Assembly (NCBI RefSeq): GCF_006783905.1
Contig: NZ_VFPE01000005.1
Span: 62,001-126,000, forward strand
DNA length: 64,000 nt
Reading direction: 5' to 3'
From: Microbacterium kyungheense
Lineage (GTDB): Bacteria; Actinomycetota; Actinomycetes; Actinomycetales; Microbacteriaceae
Shown here one piece after another: positions 17,309-26,100 of this stretch (position 1 is the stretch's first letter; every line of letters starts with the position of its first letter). The position numbers and the translations under genes are program-made. Below the pieces are notes generated by a model that had not been told where the DNA came from, did not search any database, and worked only from the letters and a program-made list of their open reading frames with translations.

Positions 17309-17433
17309 TCTGCTTGGGATTCCAGAGATCTGTGGATGCCGCTCCCGTTCGCCCTCCGTTCACCCGGGTGACACCCGACGTCGATAGTCACGTCGTGCGC
17401 CCTCCGCGCACCCGAACCTCGACAAGGAACCCG

Positions 17434-19113
17434 ATGCCTTCACGCGCCTCCCGCCGCGCCGGCGCCGCCGCCGTCACCGCGGCCGCCGCCTGCGCACTCG
17501 CCCTGACTCCGCTCGCCGCCCACGCGGCGATCGTGCCCGACCCGATCTCGTACTCGGCCGACGACGCCGCGATCTCGCTCGCGCCCATCGGCACGTTCGA
17601 GACCGGCGCGTTCGACCAGTCCGCGTCCGAGATCGTCGCCGCCTACGGCGACCGGCTGTTCGTCGTGAACGCCCTCGCCGGCTCGGTGAGCGTGCTCGAC
17701 TACTCAGACGCGTCCGCCGTGACCAAGGAGTTCGCACTCGCCTCGGCGGGCGTCGCGAACTCGGTCGCTGTCCGCCCCGACGGCCTGGGTGTCGTCGCGT
17801 TCGAGTCGACGACCAAGACCGACGCCGGCCACCTGCTGTTCTTCGACGCCCGCGCGAAGGATGCCGCCGCCGCCGTGCTCGGAACGGTCGAGGTCGGCGC
17901 GCTCCCCGACATGGTGACGATCGTCCCCGACGGCAAGTACGCGCTCGTCGCCAACGAGGCAGAGCCCGCCGACGACTTCTCGTCCGACCCCGAGGGCTCG
18001 GTCAGCGTCGTGAAGCTGCCGAACAAGGTCGCGGCCGCGAAGCAGAAGGACGTCAAGACGGCGGACTTCCACGCGTACGAGGCCGGCGGCGGCAAGACGC
18101 TGCCCGCGGGCGTGCGCGTGTTCGGCCCCGCGCCGCACGGCGACGACCACCCGGTGAGCCGCAACCTCGAGCCCGAGTACATCGCGGTGGACGGCAACAA
18201 CGCGTACGTGTCGCTGCAGGAGGCGAACGCGATCGCCGTCGTCCAGATCCCGAGCGCCCGCGTCACCGACATCCTGCCGCTCGGCGCCAAGGATCTCGGC
18301 CTCGCGCAGAACGCACTGGACCCGAGCGACAAGGACAAGGCGTTCTCACTGCGCACCTACCCGGGCCTGAAGGGCCTGTACATGCCCGACGGCATCCAGT
18401 CCTACTCGGCCGGCGGCAAGACCTACCTCGTCACCGCCAACGAGGGCGACGCCCGCGAGTGGGGGGACTACAGCGAGGTCTCGCGCGTCAAGGATCTCAA
18501 GAAGGACGGCTACGGCCCGGTGTGCGCGACGAGCCCGCTCGCGCCCTTCCTCGGCGACGCCGACCTCGGCCGGCTGAACGTGACCATCGAGAACGGCTTC
18601 GACGCCGCGGCCGGCTGCTACAGCGAGCTGTACGCGTTCGGCGGACGCTCGTTCTCGATCTGGAGCACCGACGGCACGCTCGTGTTCGACTCGGGCTCGC
18701 AGTTCGAGGCGCTCACGGCGGCGGCGATCCCCGGCTTCGTGAACTCGAACCACACCGCGTCGAACTTCGAGGGCCGCAGCGACGACAAGGGCCCCGAGCC
18801 CGAAGGCGTCGCGGTGGGTCAGGTCGACGGCCGCACCTACGCCTTCGTCGGCTTCGAGCGCGTGGGCGGCATCGCGGTCTTCGACATCACCGACCCGACG
18901 GCATCCCGCTTCGTCACCTACGTCAACAACCGCGACTTCTCGGTCTCGGTCGAGGACGGCGGCGACCTCGCTGCGGCGGGCGACCTGGGGCCCGAGGGCG
19001 TCGCCTTCATCCCGGCCTCGAGCTCGGCCACCGGGACGCCGCTCCTCGCGGTGGGCAACGAGGTGTCGGGCACGACCACCCTGTTCGAGATCACGGCGCT
19101 CACCGGCCGCTGA
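17434..19113 (+). CDS. Secreted choice-of-anchor I (beta-propeller, alkaline-phosphatase-associated) protein
   Basis: The 559-residue protein starts with a clear signal peptide (RASRRAG, a hydrophobic Ala/Leu run, then AAHAA cleavage near residue 32). The rest is a propeller-like fold with repeated strand blocks such as SVSVLDYSD, NSVAVRPDGLGVVAFES, PDMVTIVPDGKYALVANEAE, NEGDAREWGDY and GPEPEGVAVGQVDGRTYAFVGFERVGG. These are hallmarks of the choice-of-anchor I family found in or beside secreted phosphoesterases. The C-terminus ends right after the fold (ALTGR) with no LPXTG, membrane helix or other anchor, so the protein is probably released. Its substrate is unknown. Confidence 0.88.
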   Translation: MPSRASRRAGAAAVTAAAACALALTPLAAHAAIVPDPISYSADDAAISLAPIGTFETGAFDQSASEIVAAYGDRLFVVNALAGSVSVLDYSDASAVTKEFALASAGVANSVAVRPDGLGVVAFESTTKTDAGHLLFFDARAKDAAAAVLGTVEVGALPDMVTIVPDGKYALVANEAEPADDFSSDPEGSVSVVKLPNKVAAAKQKDVKTADFHAYEAGGGKTLPAGVRVFGPAPHGDDHPVSRNLEPEYIAVDGNNAYVSLQEANAIAVVQIPSARVTDILPLGAKDLGLAQNALDPSDKDKAFSLRTYPGLKGLYMPDGIQSYSAGGKTYLVTANEGDAREWGDYSEVSRVKDLKKDGYGPVCATSPLAPFLGDADLGRLNVTIENGFDAAAGCYSELYAFGGRSFSIWSTDGTLVFDSGSQFEALTAAAIPGFVNSNHTASNFEGRSDDKGPEPEGVAVGQVDGRTYAFVGFERVGGIAVFDITDPTASRFVTYVNNRDFSVSVEDGGDLAAAGDLGPEGVAFIPASSSATGTPLLAVGNEVSGTTTLFEITALTGR

Positions 19114-19135
19114 CGCCCGGCTGAGCCCCGGGACC

Positions 19136-19189
19136 CGCGAGAGGACATGTTTCCGCCCGCTCTGCGCGGCGGAGGCATGTCCTCTCGCG
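19136..19189. terminator. Long palindrome between convergent genes
   Basis: Perfect 14-bp outer arms CGCGAGAGGACATG / CATGTCCTCTCGCG and an inner CCGCC/GGCGG pair are seen between the converging 17434-19113 and 19212-21458 genes. It probably terminates both transcripts; no U-tract is seen. Confidence 0.65.
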
Positions 19190-19211
19190 ATTCCTGGCTC
19201 GGACCTCGGGG

Positions 19212-21458
19212 TCACACCTCCGGCGCGAAGACCCGCACCGCGACGACCATCGCCGCATCGGCCCCGTTGGTCGCCTCGACGACGACGCGCAGAGCGGTCG
19301 TGCGCACAGGCTCGTCCAGCACGTGCACCCGCCGGCGGCGGCGGTTGCCCTCGACGTGGACGAGGGGATGCCACACCCCGTCGATGCGGGCCTCGACGCG
19401 GTAGTCGCGCACGAGCTCGGGCATCGCGATGAACGGTGTGCGGTGATGGTGCAGGTTCACGAGGTCCTCGTCGACGTCGTCGTTGAAGATCAGCTCGACG
19501 CTGCCGATCGTGCGGGCGTCGGCCCATGCGAGCTGTACCCACTCCTCCCCCGCGATCGGTGCTGACGACCACAGGTTCGGCCCGTCGAACGGACGCGCCA
19601 GCCCCCCGGCCACCTGCGACGGGCGGTACGCGTCGGTCTCGGGCTCGACGGCGAAGCGCGGTGCGCGGCGCCGCAGCTCCACCGCCGACCACGCATTCGT
19701 CTGCGGCTGTCCGGTCGTGAGGCCGGGCTCGCGGCTGAGCAGGCCGAGCACGCCGTACGGCGGCGGCTCGTGGGCGACGCGCACCGAGAGGACGGGGTCA
19801 CGGCGGACGACCAGCACGACGGTGCACGCGACGGGCGGTGCGTACGCGAACTCCGCGCGGATCGTCCCATGGCCGGCGGGCACTTCGACCTCGCGGCGGT
19901 CGATCAGGTCGACGGGCACGTGGTTCAGGCCGTTGCGCGTGCTCCACAGCTCAACGACGGCCGTGGTCGCGGCGGCGGCCTCGATGTCGATCGAGACGGC
20001 ATCCACGCGCGGATCCACGGGAAGGAGCAGCCCGAAGTCGCGGTCCGCCAGCGACACGAGGTCCTCGTCGCCGGCGTCCGACCGGGGCGCCGCGAGCCGG
20101 CGCAGCTCCGACGATGCGGAGACCTCCGCGGCCAGGGCGAGGTCGCGCGCATCCCGCCACGGCACCCCCGCGATCGAGGCGTCCTGCCGCAGCAGCGCGT
20201 GCTGCAGCTCGTCGCGGCGCTCGGCCAGCAGCGTGCGCGGCGAGACGCCGTACCGCGCCGCGAGCGCCGCACCCGCGCCCGCGGCCTCGCCGGTGACCGC
20301 GCACGTCGCCATCACCCGGGTCGTGCCGAACGCGACGTGGCTCGCCGAGATGTCGCGGCCGGCCATCAGCAGGTTCGAGACGTTGACCGAGTACAGCGAC
20401 CGGAACGGGATCTCGTACAGCCCGGGGCCGTGCAGGTGCATCGAGCCGGCGGCATCCGAGTACACGCCGCCCGGAGGGTGCAGATCGATGGACCATCCGC
20501 CGAAGCCGATGTTGTCGTCGAAGCGGGTCTGATCGAGCACGTCCTGCTGCGTGAGCACGTGGTCGCCGAGGAAGCGGCGGTACTCGCGCTTGCCGGGCAT
20601 CGTGCCGACCCACTCCAGCGTGAGCGTGTCGGCGTCGAACTCGCCAGAGTTCTTGATGTGGTCCCAGATGCCGAAGACCACGCCCCACAGCTCGTCGCGG
20701 ATGCGCTCGTTGTCGTCGACGGCGTCGAGCTGCCCGCCCCACTCGATCCACCAGTAGTCGCAGCCGTTCATGGCGGTGTCGATGTGGCGATGAATGGGGA
20801 TGCCGGCGGCGACGACGTCCTTCGTGATGCCCGGCGGGACGAACCGCACCGGCTCGCCGGCATCCTTCGTGTAGAAGAGGATCGTGCTGCCGAGCATGTC
20901 GTCGTCGGCCACCTCGGGAGCCCACGGTTCGCCGTGCGCGCTGCGATCCTCGCGGCCCGACATGTGGCGCGCACCCGCGAGGAACCCGACCAGGCCGTCG
21001 CCGGTGCTGTCGACGAAGACGGGCGACGCGAAGGTGATGAGCCGCTCGGAGCCCGACTGCCAGCCGGTGACCGAGTGGATGCTGCGATCCTCGGCCGGAC
21101 CGTCCGCCTCGACGTCGCGCACCTCGGTGTTCAGGAACAGCGTGATGTTCGGCTCGGCGCGCACGAGGTCGAGGACCACGTGGTCCCACAGGACCGGGTT
21201 GCCCTCGGGGTTGCGCCACTGGTTCTCGAGGAAGAGCTCGCCCATGATCCCCGTCTCGCGGGCGAACTTCTGCGCGCCGTGCGCGGTGCCGCCCACGACC
21301 CACACCCGGACTTCGCTCGACGAGTTGCCGCCGAGCACGGGGCGATTGTTCACGAGCGCGACGCGGGCGCCGTTGCGCGCCGCCGAGACGGCTGCGGCCA
21401 CGCCCGCGAGACCCCCGCCGACGACGGTCACGTCGAAGAGTTGGCTGAGTTCCTGCAC
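19212..21458 (-). CDS. FAD-dependent oxidoreductase with C-terminal beta domain
   Basis: This protein of 748 residues starts with an FAD Rossmann motif, VTVVGGGLAGVAAAVSAARNGARVALV (residues about 9-35), followed by LGGNSSSEVRVW. This is the FAD_oxidored family pattern seen in enzymes beside polysaccharide-degradation genes. The second FAD region is NLLMAGRDISASHVAFGTTRVMATCAVTGEAAG (about 380-412). The last 280 residues look like a discoidin/lectin-type beta domain. Substrate is unknown; neighbouring RhaM-type mutarotase and YCII genes hint at sugars. GTG at 21458 has GGGAGGA seven bases upstream and is preferred over the GTG at 21491. Confidence 0.85.
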   Translation of the reverse strand: MQELSQLFDVTVVGGGLAGVAAAVSAARNGARVALVNNRPVLGGNSSSEVRVWVVGGTAHGAQKFARETGIMGELFLENQWRNPEGNPVLWDHVVLDLVRAEPNITLFLNTEVRDVEADGPAEDRSIHSVTGWQSGSERLITFASPVFVDSTGDGLVGFLAGARHMSGREDRSAHGEPWAPEVADDDMLGSTILFYTKDAGEPVRFVPPGITKDVVAAGIPIHRHIDTAMNGCDYWWIEWGGQLDAVDDNERIRDELWGVVFGIWDHIKNSGEFDADTLTLEWVGTMPGKREYRRFLGDHVLTQQDVLDQTRFDDNIGFGGWSIDLHPPGGVYSDAAGSMHLHGPGLYEIPFRSLYSVNVSNLLMAGRDISASHVAFGTTRVMATCAVTGEAAGAGAALAARYGVSPRTLLAERRDELQHALLRQDASIAGVPWRDARDLALAAEVSASSELRRLAAPRSDAGDEDLVSLADRDFGLLLPVDPRVDAVSIDIEAAAATTAVVELWSTRNGLNHVPVDLIDRREVEVPAGHGTIRAEFAYAPPVACTVVLVVRRDPVLSVRVAHEPPPYGVLGLLSREPGLTTGQPQTNAWSAVELRRRAPRFAVEPETDAYRPSQVAGGLARPFDGPNLWSSAPIAGEEWVQLAWADARTIGSVELIFNDDVDEDLVNLHHHRTPFIAMPELVRDYRVEARIDGVWHPLVHVEGNRRRRRVHVLDEPVRTTALRVVVEATNGADAAMVVAVRVFAPEV

Positions 21459-21495
21459 GAGTCCGTCCTCCCGTGCGACGTCGTCGATCACACGG

Positions 21496-21512
21496 TTAAC
21501 GATTATCGATCA
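21496..21512. promoter_or_regulatory. Possible operator before the FAD oxidoreductase gene
   Basis: An A/T-rich island, TTAACGATTATCGATCA, with a CGAT-T-ATCG core palindrome lies 38-54 bp upstream of the start at 21458. It resembles LacI-type half-sites; the outer positions do not pair. Confidence 0.35.
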
Positions 21513-21540
21513 CGGCGCACGAGAACACGAACCGACGCGC

Positions 21541-21576
21541 GAAGGGGGCGACTCTCCTCGGAGAGCCGCCCCCTTC
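21541..21576. terminator. 17-bp hairpin after the YCII-like gene
   Basis: The arms run 21541-21557 and 21560-21576 with one mismatch and a 2-base centre. It lies 22 bp past the stop of 21599-21955 and before the FAD oxidoreductase promoter, separating the two transcripts. Confidence 0.65.
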
Positions 21577-21598
21577 CGGAGTGCGGGTGACCGTCAGG

Positions 21599-21955
21599 TC
21601 AGGCGGTCGCGTCGCTCTTGTCGGCGTCGGGCCAGACCATGAACGGCCGCAGTTCGAGCTGCCCGTTGCGGGCCATGGGATGCCGCGACGCGATCTCGAT
21701 CGCCTCGTCGAGGTTGTCGACCTCGAGGATGTCGAAGCCGCAGATCACCTCGGCGGTCTCGACGAACGGGCCGCGCGTGGTGAGCACCTTGCCGCCGCGC
21801 ACCTTCACGACCGTCGAGTCCGCCTGCGGGGCGAGCACCTCGCCGATGACGCGCTTGCCGCTGGCATCGAGCGGGTCGACCCACAGGTCGACGTCGGAGT
21901 CATCGACCTCGGTGTCGGGCTCGAGCGAGGTGACGACGAACATCATGTACTTCAT
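21599..21955 (-). CDS. YCII-related (DGPF) domain protein
   Basis: The 118-residue protein starts MKYMMFVVTSLEP and contains the family pattern DLWVDPLDASGKRVIGEVLAPQADSTVVKVRGGKVLTTRGPFVETAEVICGFDILEVDNLDEAIEIA, with the DGPF position here TRGPF. DGPF proteins are small dimeric ferredoxin-like folds, often beside sigma-factor or catabolic genes; the activity is not established. A longer open frame upstream overlaps the next gene and was rejected. GGAAGG precedes the ATG. Confidence 0.88.
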   Translation of the reverse strand: MKYMMFVVTSLEPDTEVDDSDVDLWVDPLDASGKRVIGEVLAPQADSTVVKVRGGKVLTTRGPFVETAEVICGFDILEVDNLDEAIEIASRHPMARNGQLELRPFMVWPDADKSDATA

Positions 21956-22077
21956 GTCAGATCCTTCCGGTGCGGGCGGGCCGGCGCCCGTCTCACTGGG
22001 GTCGTCGCACAGCGTCGTCCGGCATCGACACTTCTTCGCGAGTATTTTTCTGGAATCGGATGCCGCATGCCGGCCGG

Positions 22078-22404
22078 TCAGCCGCGCTGCTCGCTGAGTC
22101 GCCACACCTGTGGCAGCACCATGCCCTCGGGGGAAGGGCCGTCGAGCACGAAGTGGTCCACGTGCTGCCCGATGTGCGCCTGCCACGCGGCGTCGGCGGG
22201 ATCGTCCTGCAGCGCCCGCATGGCGGCCGCGAAGTCGTCGCAGTCGACGACGTGGAACAGGTGGGAGCCCGAGCGCCAGATCGTCCAGTCGTGGATGCCG
22301 ATCCGCGCGAAGCTGGCGGCCAGGTCGTCGGGGATCCGCTCGTGCTCGCGATCGTACGAGCTCTCGTGACCGTCCTTGACGATCGAGTGCAGCGCGACTC
22401 TCAT
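22078..22404 (-). CDS. L-rhamnose mutarotase family protein
   Basis: The 108-residue protein matches the small RhaM fold: MRVALHSIVKDGHESSYDREHERIPDDL at the start (conserved Y-x-x-x-H), GIHDWTIWRSGSHLFHVVDCDD in the middle and QHVDHFV later. RhaM interconverts sugar anomers; family members also act on other sugars, and no rhamnose genes are in the window, so the substrate is open. The ATG at 22404 matches the family N-terminus better than the upstream one at 22488. Confidence 0.85.
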   Translation of the reverse strand: MRVALHSIVKDGHESSYDREHERIPDDLAASFARIGIHDWTIWRSGSHLFHVVDCDDFAAAMRALQDDPADAAWQAHIGQHVDHFVLDGPSPEGMVLPQVWRLSEQRG

Positions 22405-22538
22405 CCTTGGGCCTCCGCGGGTTGTGCGAACCGGCTCCACGGTAGCCCATGCCGCCCGGCCGGAATCATCCGCAAGGCGGAGGCGCATGAGACCACGGAC
22501 GGACGCGCGCGGGCATGGCCGCTCCGTAGCGTCGAAGC

Positions 22539-22718
22539 ATGGTCACCACCACGGCTCCCGTCCGACTCCGCCGTCACCACGAGCTGTCGCCGGTGGCGGC
22601 CGCGCTGCTGACGATCGGCGGGAACATCCTGATCCTCGCGATCATCGGCCTGGCGGTCGCGGGCGTGGGCGTCGCCGCGGTCGCGGTCTTCGGTGCCGAG
22701 CTGCTCGGCTCGCTCTGA
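22539..22718 (+). CDS. Small single-span membrane protein
   Basis: The predicted product is 59 residues: a basic N-terminus (RLRRHH) followed by one long hydrophobic stretch from about residue 18 to 55, rich in Ala, Gly, Val and Leu. TAGCGT at 22527-22532 is six bases before the ATG, the same leaderless arrangement as many genes here, which is the main support for reality. Function is unknown. The VOC gene begins 41 bp downstream with its own TAGCCT box. Confidence 0.55.
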   Translation: MVTTTAPVRLRRHHELSPVAAALLTIGGNILILAIIGLAVAGVGVAAVAVFGAELLGSL

Positions 22719-22759
22719 CCTCTGTCGCGGTGTCGGCGCGCCGCGCTAGCCTGCGGGAC

Positions 22760-23128
22760 ATGACCGCACGCGCCGTGCCCATCCTGCTCAGTCGCGACCT
22801 GCGAGAGACGCTCGAGTTCTACGAGCGGCTGGGCTTCGAGAACCGCGGGGCACCGCCGGAGGACTGGCAGTACCTCATCATCGGCCGCGGCGACGCAGAG
22901 CTCCACTTCACCGAGGACGCACACGTCGACCCCCTCACGACGGCGTCGATGTGCTACCTGTACGTCGACGACGCCCGGCTGCTTCACGACGAGTGGGCGC
23001 ACCTCGTCGAGCCGGATCCTGCGACCGGCAGCCGCATCACCGCTCCGGTCGACACGGACTACGGCATGCGGGAGTTCGCCGTCGTCGATCGCAACGGCAA
23101 CCTGCTGCGCGTCGGCAGCGCTCTCTGA
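22760..23128 (+). CDS. VOC-family (bleomycin-resistance-like) protein
   Basis: The 122-residue, single vicinal-oxygen-chelate domain has the bleomycin-binding-protein style start AVPILLSRDLRETLEFYERLGFE and ends REFAVVDRNGNLLRVG with the conserved D-x-x-GNLLR. It may bind a glycopeptide or other small molecule; enzymatic metal ligands are incomplete, so a binding role is more likely than catalysis. TAGCCT lies seven bases before the ATG, suggesting a leaderless message. A 17-bp palindrome follows the stop. Confidence 0.87.
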   Translation: MTARAVPILLSRDLRETLEFYERLGFENRGAPPEDWQYLIIGRGDAELHFTEDAHVDPLTTASMCYLYVDDARLLHDEWAHLVEPDPATGSRITAPVDTDYGMREFAVVDRNGNLLRVGSAL

Positions 23129-23138
23129 TCTGCCCCGC

Positions 23139-23190
23139 TCCGCGAGCGGATACGCTCCCGCCGTGAGGCGCGCGCGTATCCGCTCGCGGA
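23139..23190. terminator. Long palindrome between VOC and amylopullulanase genes
   Basis: Perfect 17-bp arms TCCGCGAGCGGATACGC / GCGTATCCGCTCGCGGA with an 18-base loop lie between convergent genes. It probably terminates both. Confidence 0.7.
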
Positions 23191-23196
23191 TCCTGG

Positions 23197-26100
23197 TCAG
23201 TGCTTCTTCTGCGGCTCCACGAGCACCACGGCCGTGCGCGCGGGGACGGTGACCGTGCCGGTGGCGGCATCCCACGTCGTCGTCTTGATGACCGGGTCGG
23301 AGCCCTTCGCCAGCGCCGGCGTCAGCGCGAACGCGCGGCCCTTCAACTGCGACACCGTCTGCGAGACGGGCTCGGTCCCGGCGTTGAACACCACCAGGGC
23401 GCCCTTGAGCCTCGGGTCCACGTCCTTGCCGACGAGGTCGTCGATGAGCATCACGACGACGCCGGGTGCGGCATCCGGTCCGCTGTTCGGGAACGTGACC
23501 TTCTGCTCGATGAGCTTCGCCGAACCGAGCCGCAGCAGTCCCACCTCGTCACGGACCCGCAGCAGGTCGAGAGCGGATGCCTCGGCCGTGGCGATGTCGG
23601 ATGCCCCGGGCTTGTTGGCGGGGTTCGCCAGCAGCGGCTGCATGATGCCCCAGTTGTCATCGTTGTCGGCGGCCATCGGCAGGCCCGAACCGAACGTCGA
23701 CTGCTGACCGGTCCAGTCGATGCGGTTGAACCAGTCGCCCGAGTTGTAGCTGTTGCGATCCAGCGACTTCGAGCGCAGCAGCTCGGTGCCGGCGTGCCAG
23801 AACGACGGCGTCTGCGCGTATGTCGTCGTCGCGAGCTCGAGCGTGTTCATGCGCACGCGGTCGGCCATCGTGGTGTCGGCCGGGAGCTTCAGCATCGAGA
23901 GGTCGAACAGCGTCTCGTTGTCGTGCGCGTCGACGTACGTGATGATCTCGTCCGGCTGGTCGGCGTAGCCGGCGGGGGCTCCGCGGTAGTCGAGCTCGTC
24001 GCCCGCCTTCACGGCGCCCGTGTGATCGGTCAGCGTGTAGTCGCGCAGGTTGCCCGCGAGCCCCAGCTTGACGAGATCCGTCTGGTGCGCGAGGTCGGCG
24101 AGCGCCTCTTCGGTCGTGCCATTGACGGGCGCCCCGTTGGGGTCGGTGCCCAGGCCCGTGCCGAATCCCTGCTGCTGGATGGTCTCACCGGCGACCGGGC
24201 TGCCGCCGTGGACGGCGTCGCGCAGCCGGTCGCTGAACGTGCCGATGCCGGTGCCGCCGAGCTGCCCCTGCGTGGCCTGCTCGAAGAGGGCGTTGTTCGC
24301 GACCTCGCCGAAGTTCCAGCCCTCGCCGTAGAGGTAGATCGCCTTGCCGTCGACGCCGTCCTTCTTGAGCGTGAGCTCATCCAGTGCGGCGCGGATCTCG
24401 AGCATGTTCTGCTTCGAGTGGTGGCCCATCAGGTCGAAGCGGAACCCGTCGACCTTGTACTCGCGCGCCCACAGGACGACCGAGTCGACCATGAGCTTCT
24501 GCGCGACCTCATGCTCGGTGGCGACGTTCTGGCAGCAGGTCGAGGTCTCGACGTTGCCGGCGGCGTTGAGGCGCTGGTAGTACCCGGGCACCACCTGGTC
24601 GAGCACCGAGGTCGCGTTCTGGCCCGATGCCGAGGTGTGGTTGAACACCTGGTCGAGCACGACCTGCAGGCCCATGCCGTGCAGCGCCCCGACCATCCCG
24701 CGGAACTCCGACACCCGTGCACCGCCGTCCGGGTCCACCGCGTACGAGCCTTCGGGCACCGAGTAGTGGTACGGGTCGTAGCCCCAGTTGAAGCCGTCGG
24801 TCTCGGCGACCGCGGCGACGCACGCCTGCTGCTGGTCGCTGTCGGCGGGCAGCGACGCGAGGTCGCAGGCCGGCGTCTGCTGCGCGCTGCGGTCCTCTTC
24901 GATCGTGGCGATGTCGAAGGTCGGCAGCAGGTGCACGGTGTTGATGCCGGCCGCCGACAGCTGACGCAGCTGCTTCGTGCCCGCGCTGTCGCGCGTGAAC
25001 GCCTTGTACGTGCCGCGCTCGGCCGCGGGCACCGTGGCGTCGCCGATCGAGAAGTCACGCACGTGCAGCTCGTAGATCGCACGATCGACGGGCCGGGCGA
25101 TCTCGGGCGCCTTCGTCTTCTCCCACGCCTTCGGACGCCACTGCTTGTCGTCGAGGTCGATCGCGACCGACCGCTCCGAGTTGACGGTGAGGGCGACGGA
25201 GTACGGGTCGGTGACCTCGTTCGTCTCGATCTTGCCCGTGGTCGGGGCGTAGACCACGACCTCCCAGAGGTACTCGTCGCCGACGAGCTTCTTGTCGCCC
25301 TTCACGGTCCAGATTCCGGATGCCGCATCCCAGGTCCCCTCATGACGCACAGGATCACCGGCCGCGGCCGCCGAGCCTGTCGACGGGTCCCACGTCAGCA
25401 GCGTCGCCGCCTGAGCGGTCGGCGCCCACAGCCGGAACGTCGGCTTGCCGTTCTTCGCGAACGCGACGCCGAGGTCGGCGTCGTCGACGGCATCCGCGTA
25501 GAGGTCGTCGAGAACGCCGGGGATCTGCACGCCCGTGAACGCCGTGAGCGCTCCGTTCGCGCCGCGCTGAGCGACCATGAGCTGGCCCTTCAGGAGGTCC
25601 GCCGCCGTAGCGCGGTCGACGTCGATGCGGAGCGCGACGTAGCCGGCGAGCGCAGGGAAACGCTCCTTCTGGTCGCCGGTGAGGCCGCCGTCGATGCGGG
25701 TCAGCGCGATCGGATCGGTGCCGCCGGTGACCTCGCGGTCCGCGGTCACGCCGAGTGCGGCATCGTTCGAACCGTACAGCTGCCATGCGGCACCGTCGGC
25801 CGGCGCACCGAGGTCGGCGGGCCAGGCGAGGGTCTCGGCGTCGATCCAGTGCGCGCGCAGTTCGCCGGTGCCGGCCAGCGGCGGGTCGCTCGCCTTGACG
25901 GTCAGGACGTGGGTCTGAAGCGTGTACCGGAAGGTCACGACCTTGCCCGCCGTCGCGCTGAACGTGATGTTCGCTCCGCCCGGGGCGCCGGCCGCGCCGT
26001 AGTTCTCGCTCCACGAGCGGTTGTGCGCGACCTTCACCTCGTACGACCCCGTCGGCAGGTCGTCGGTCGTGAACTGGAAGACGCCGTCGCCGTCGCGGTC

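Noticed and set aside
21541..21576. Possible attachment site or integration scar
   Set aside because: It is a simple hairpin right after a gene stop with no integrase or tRNA nearby.
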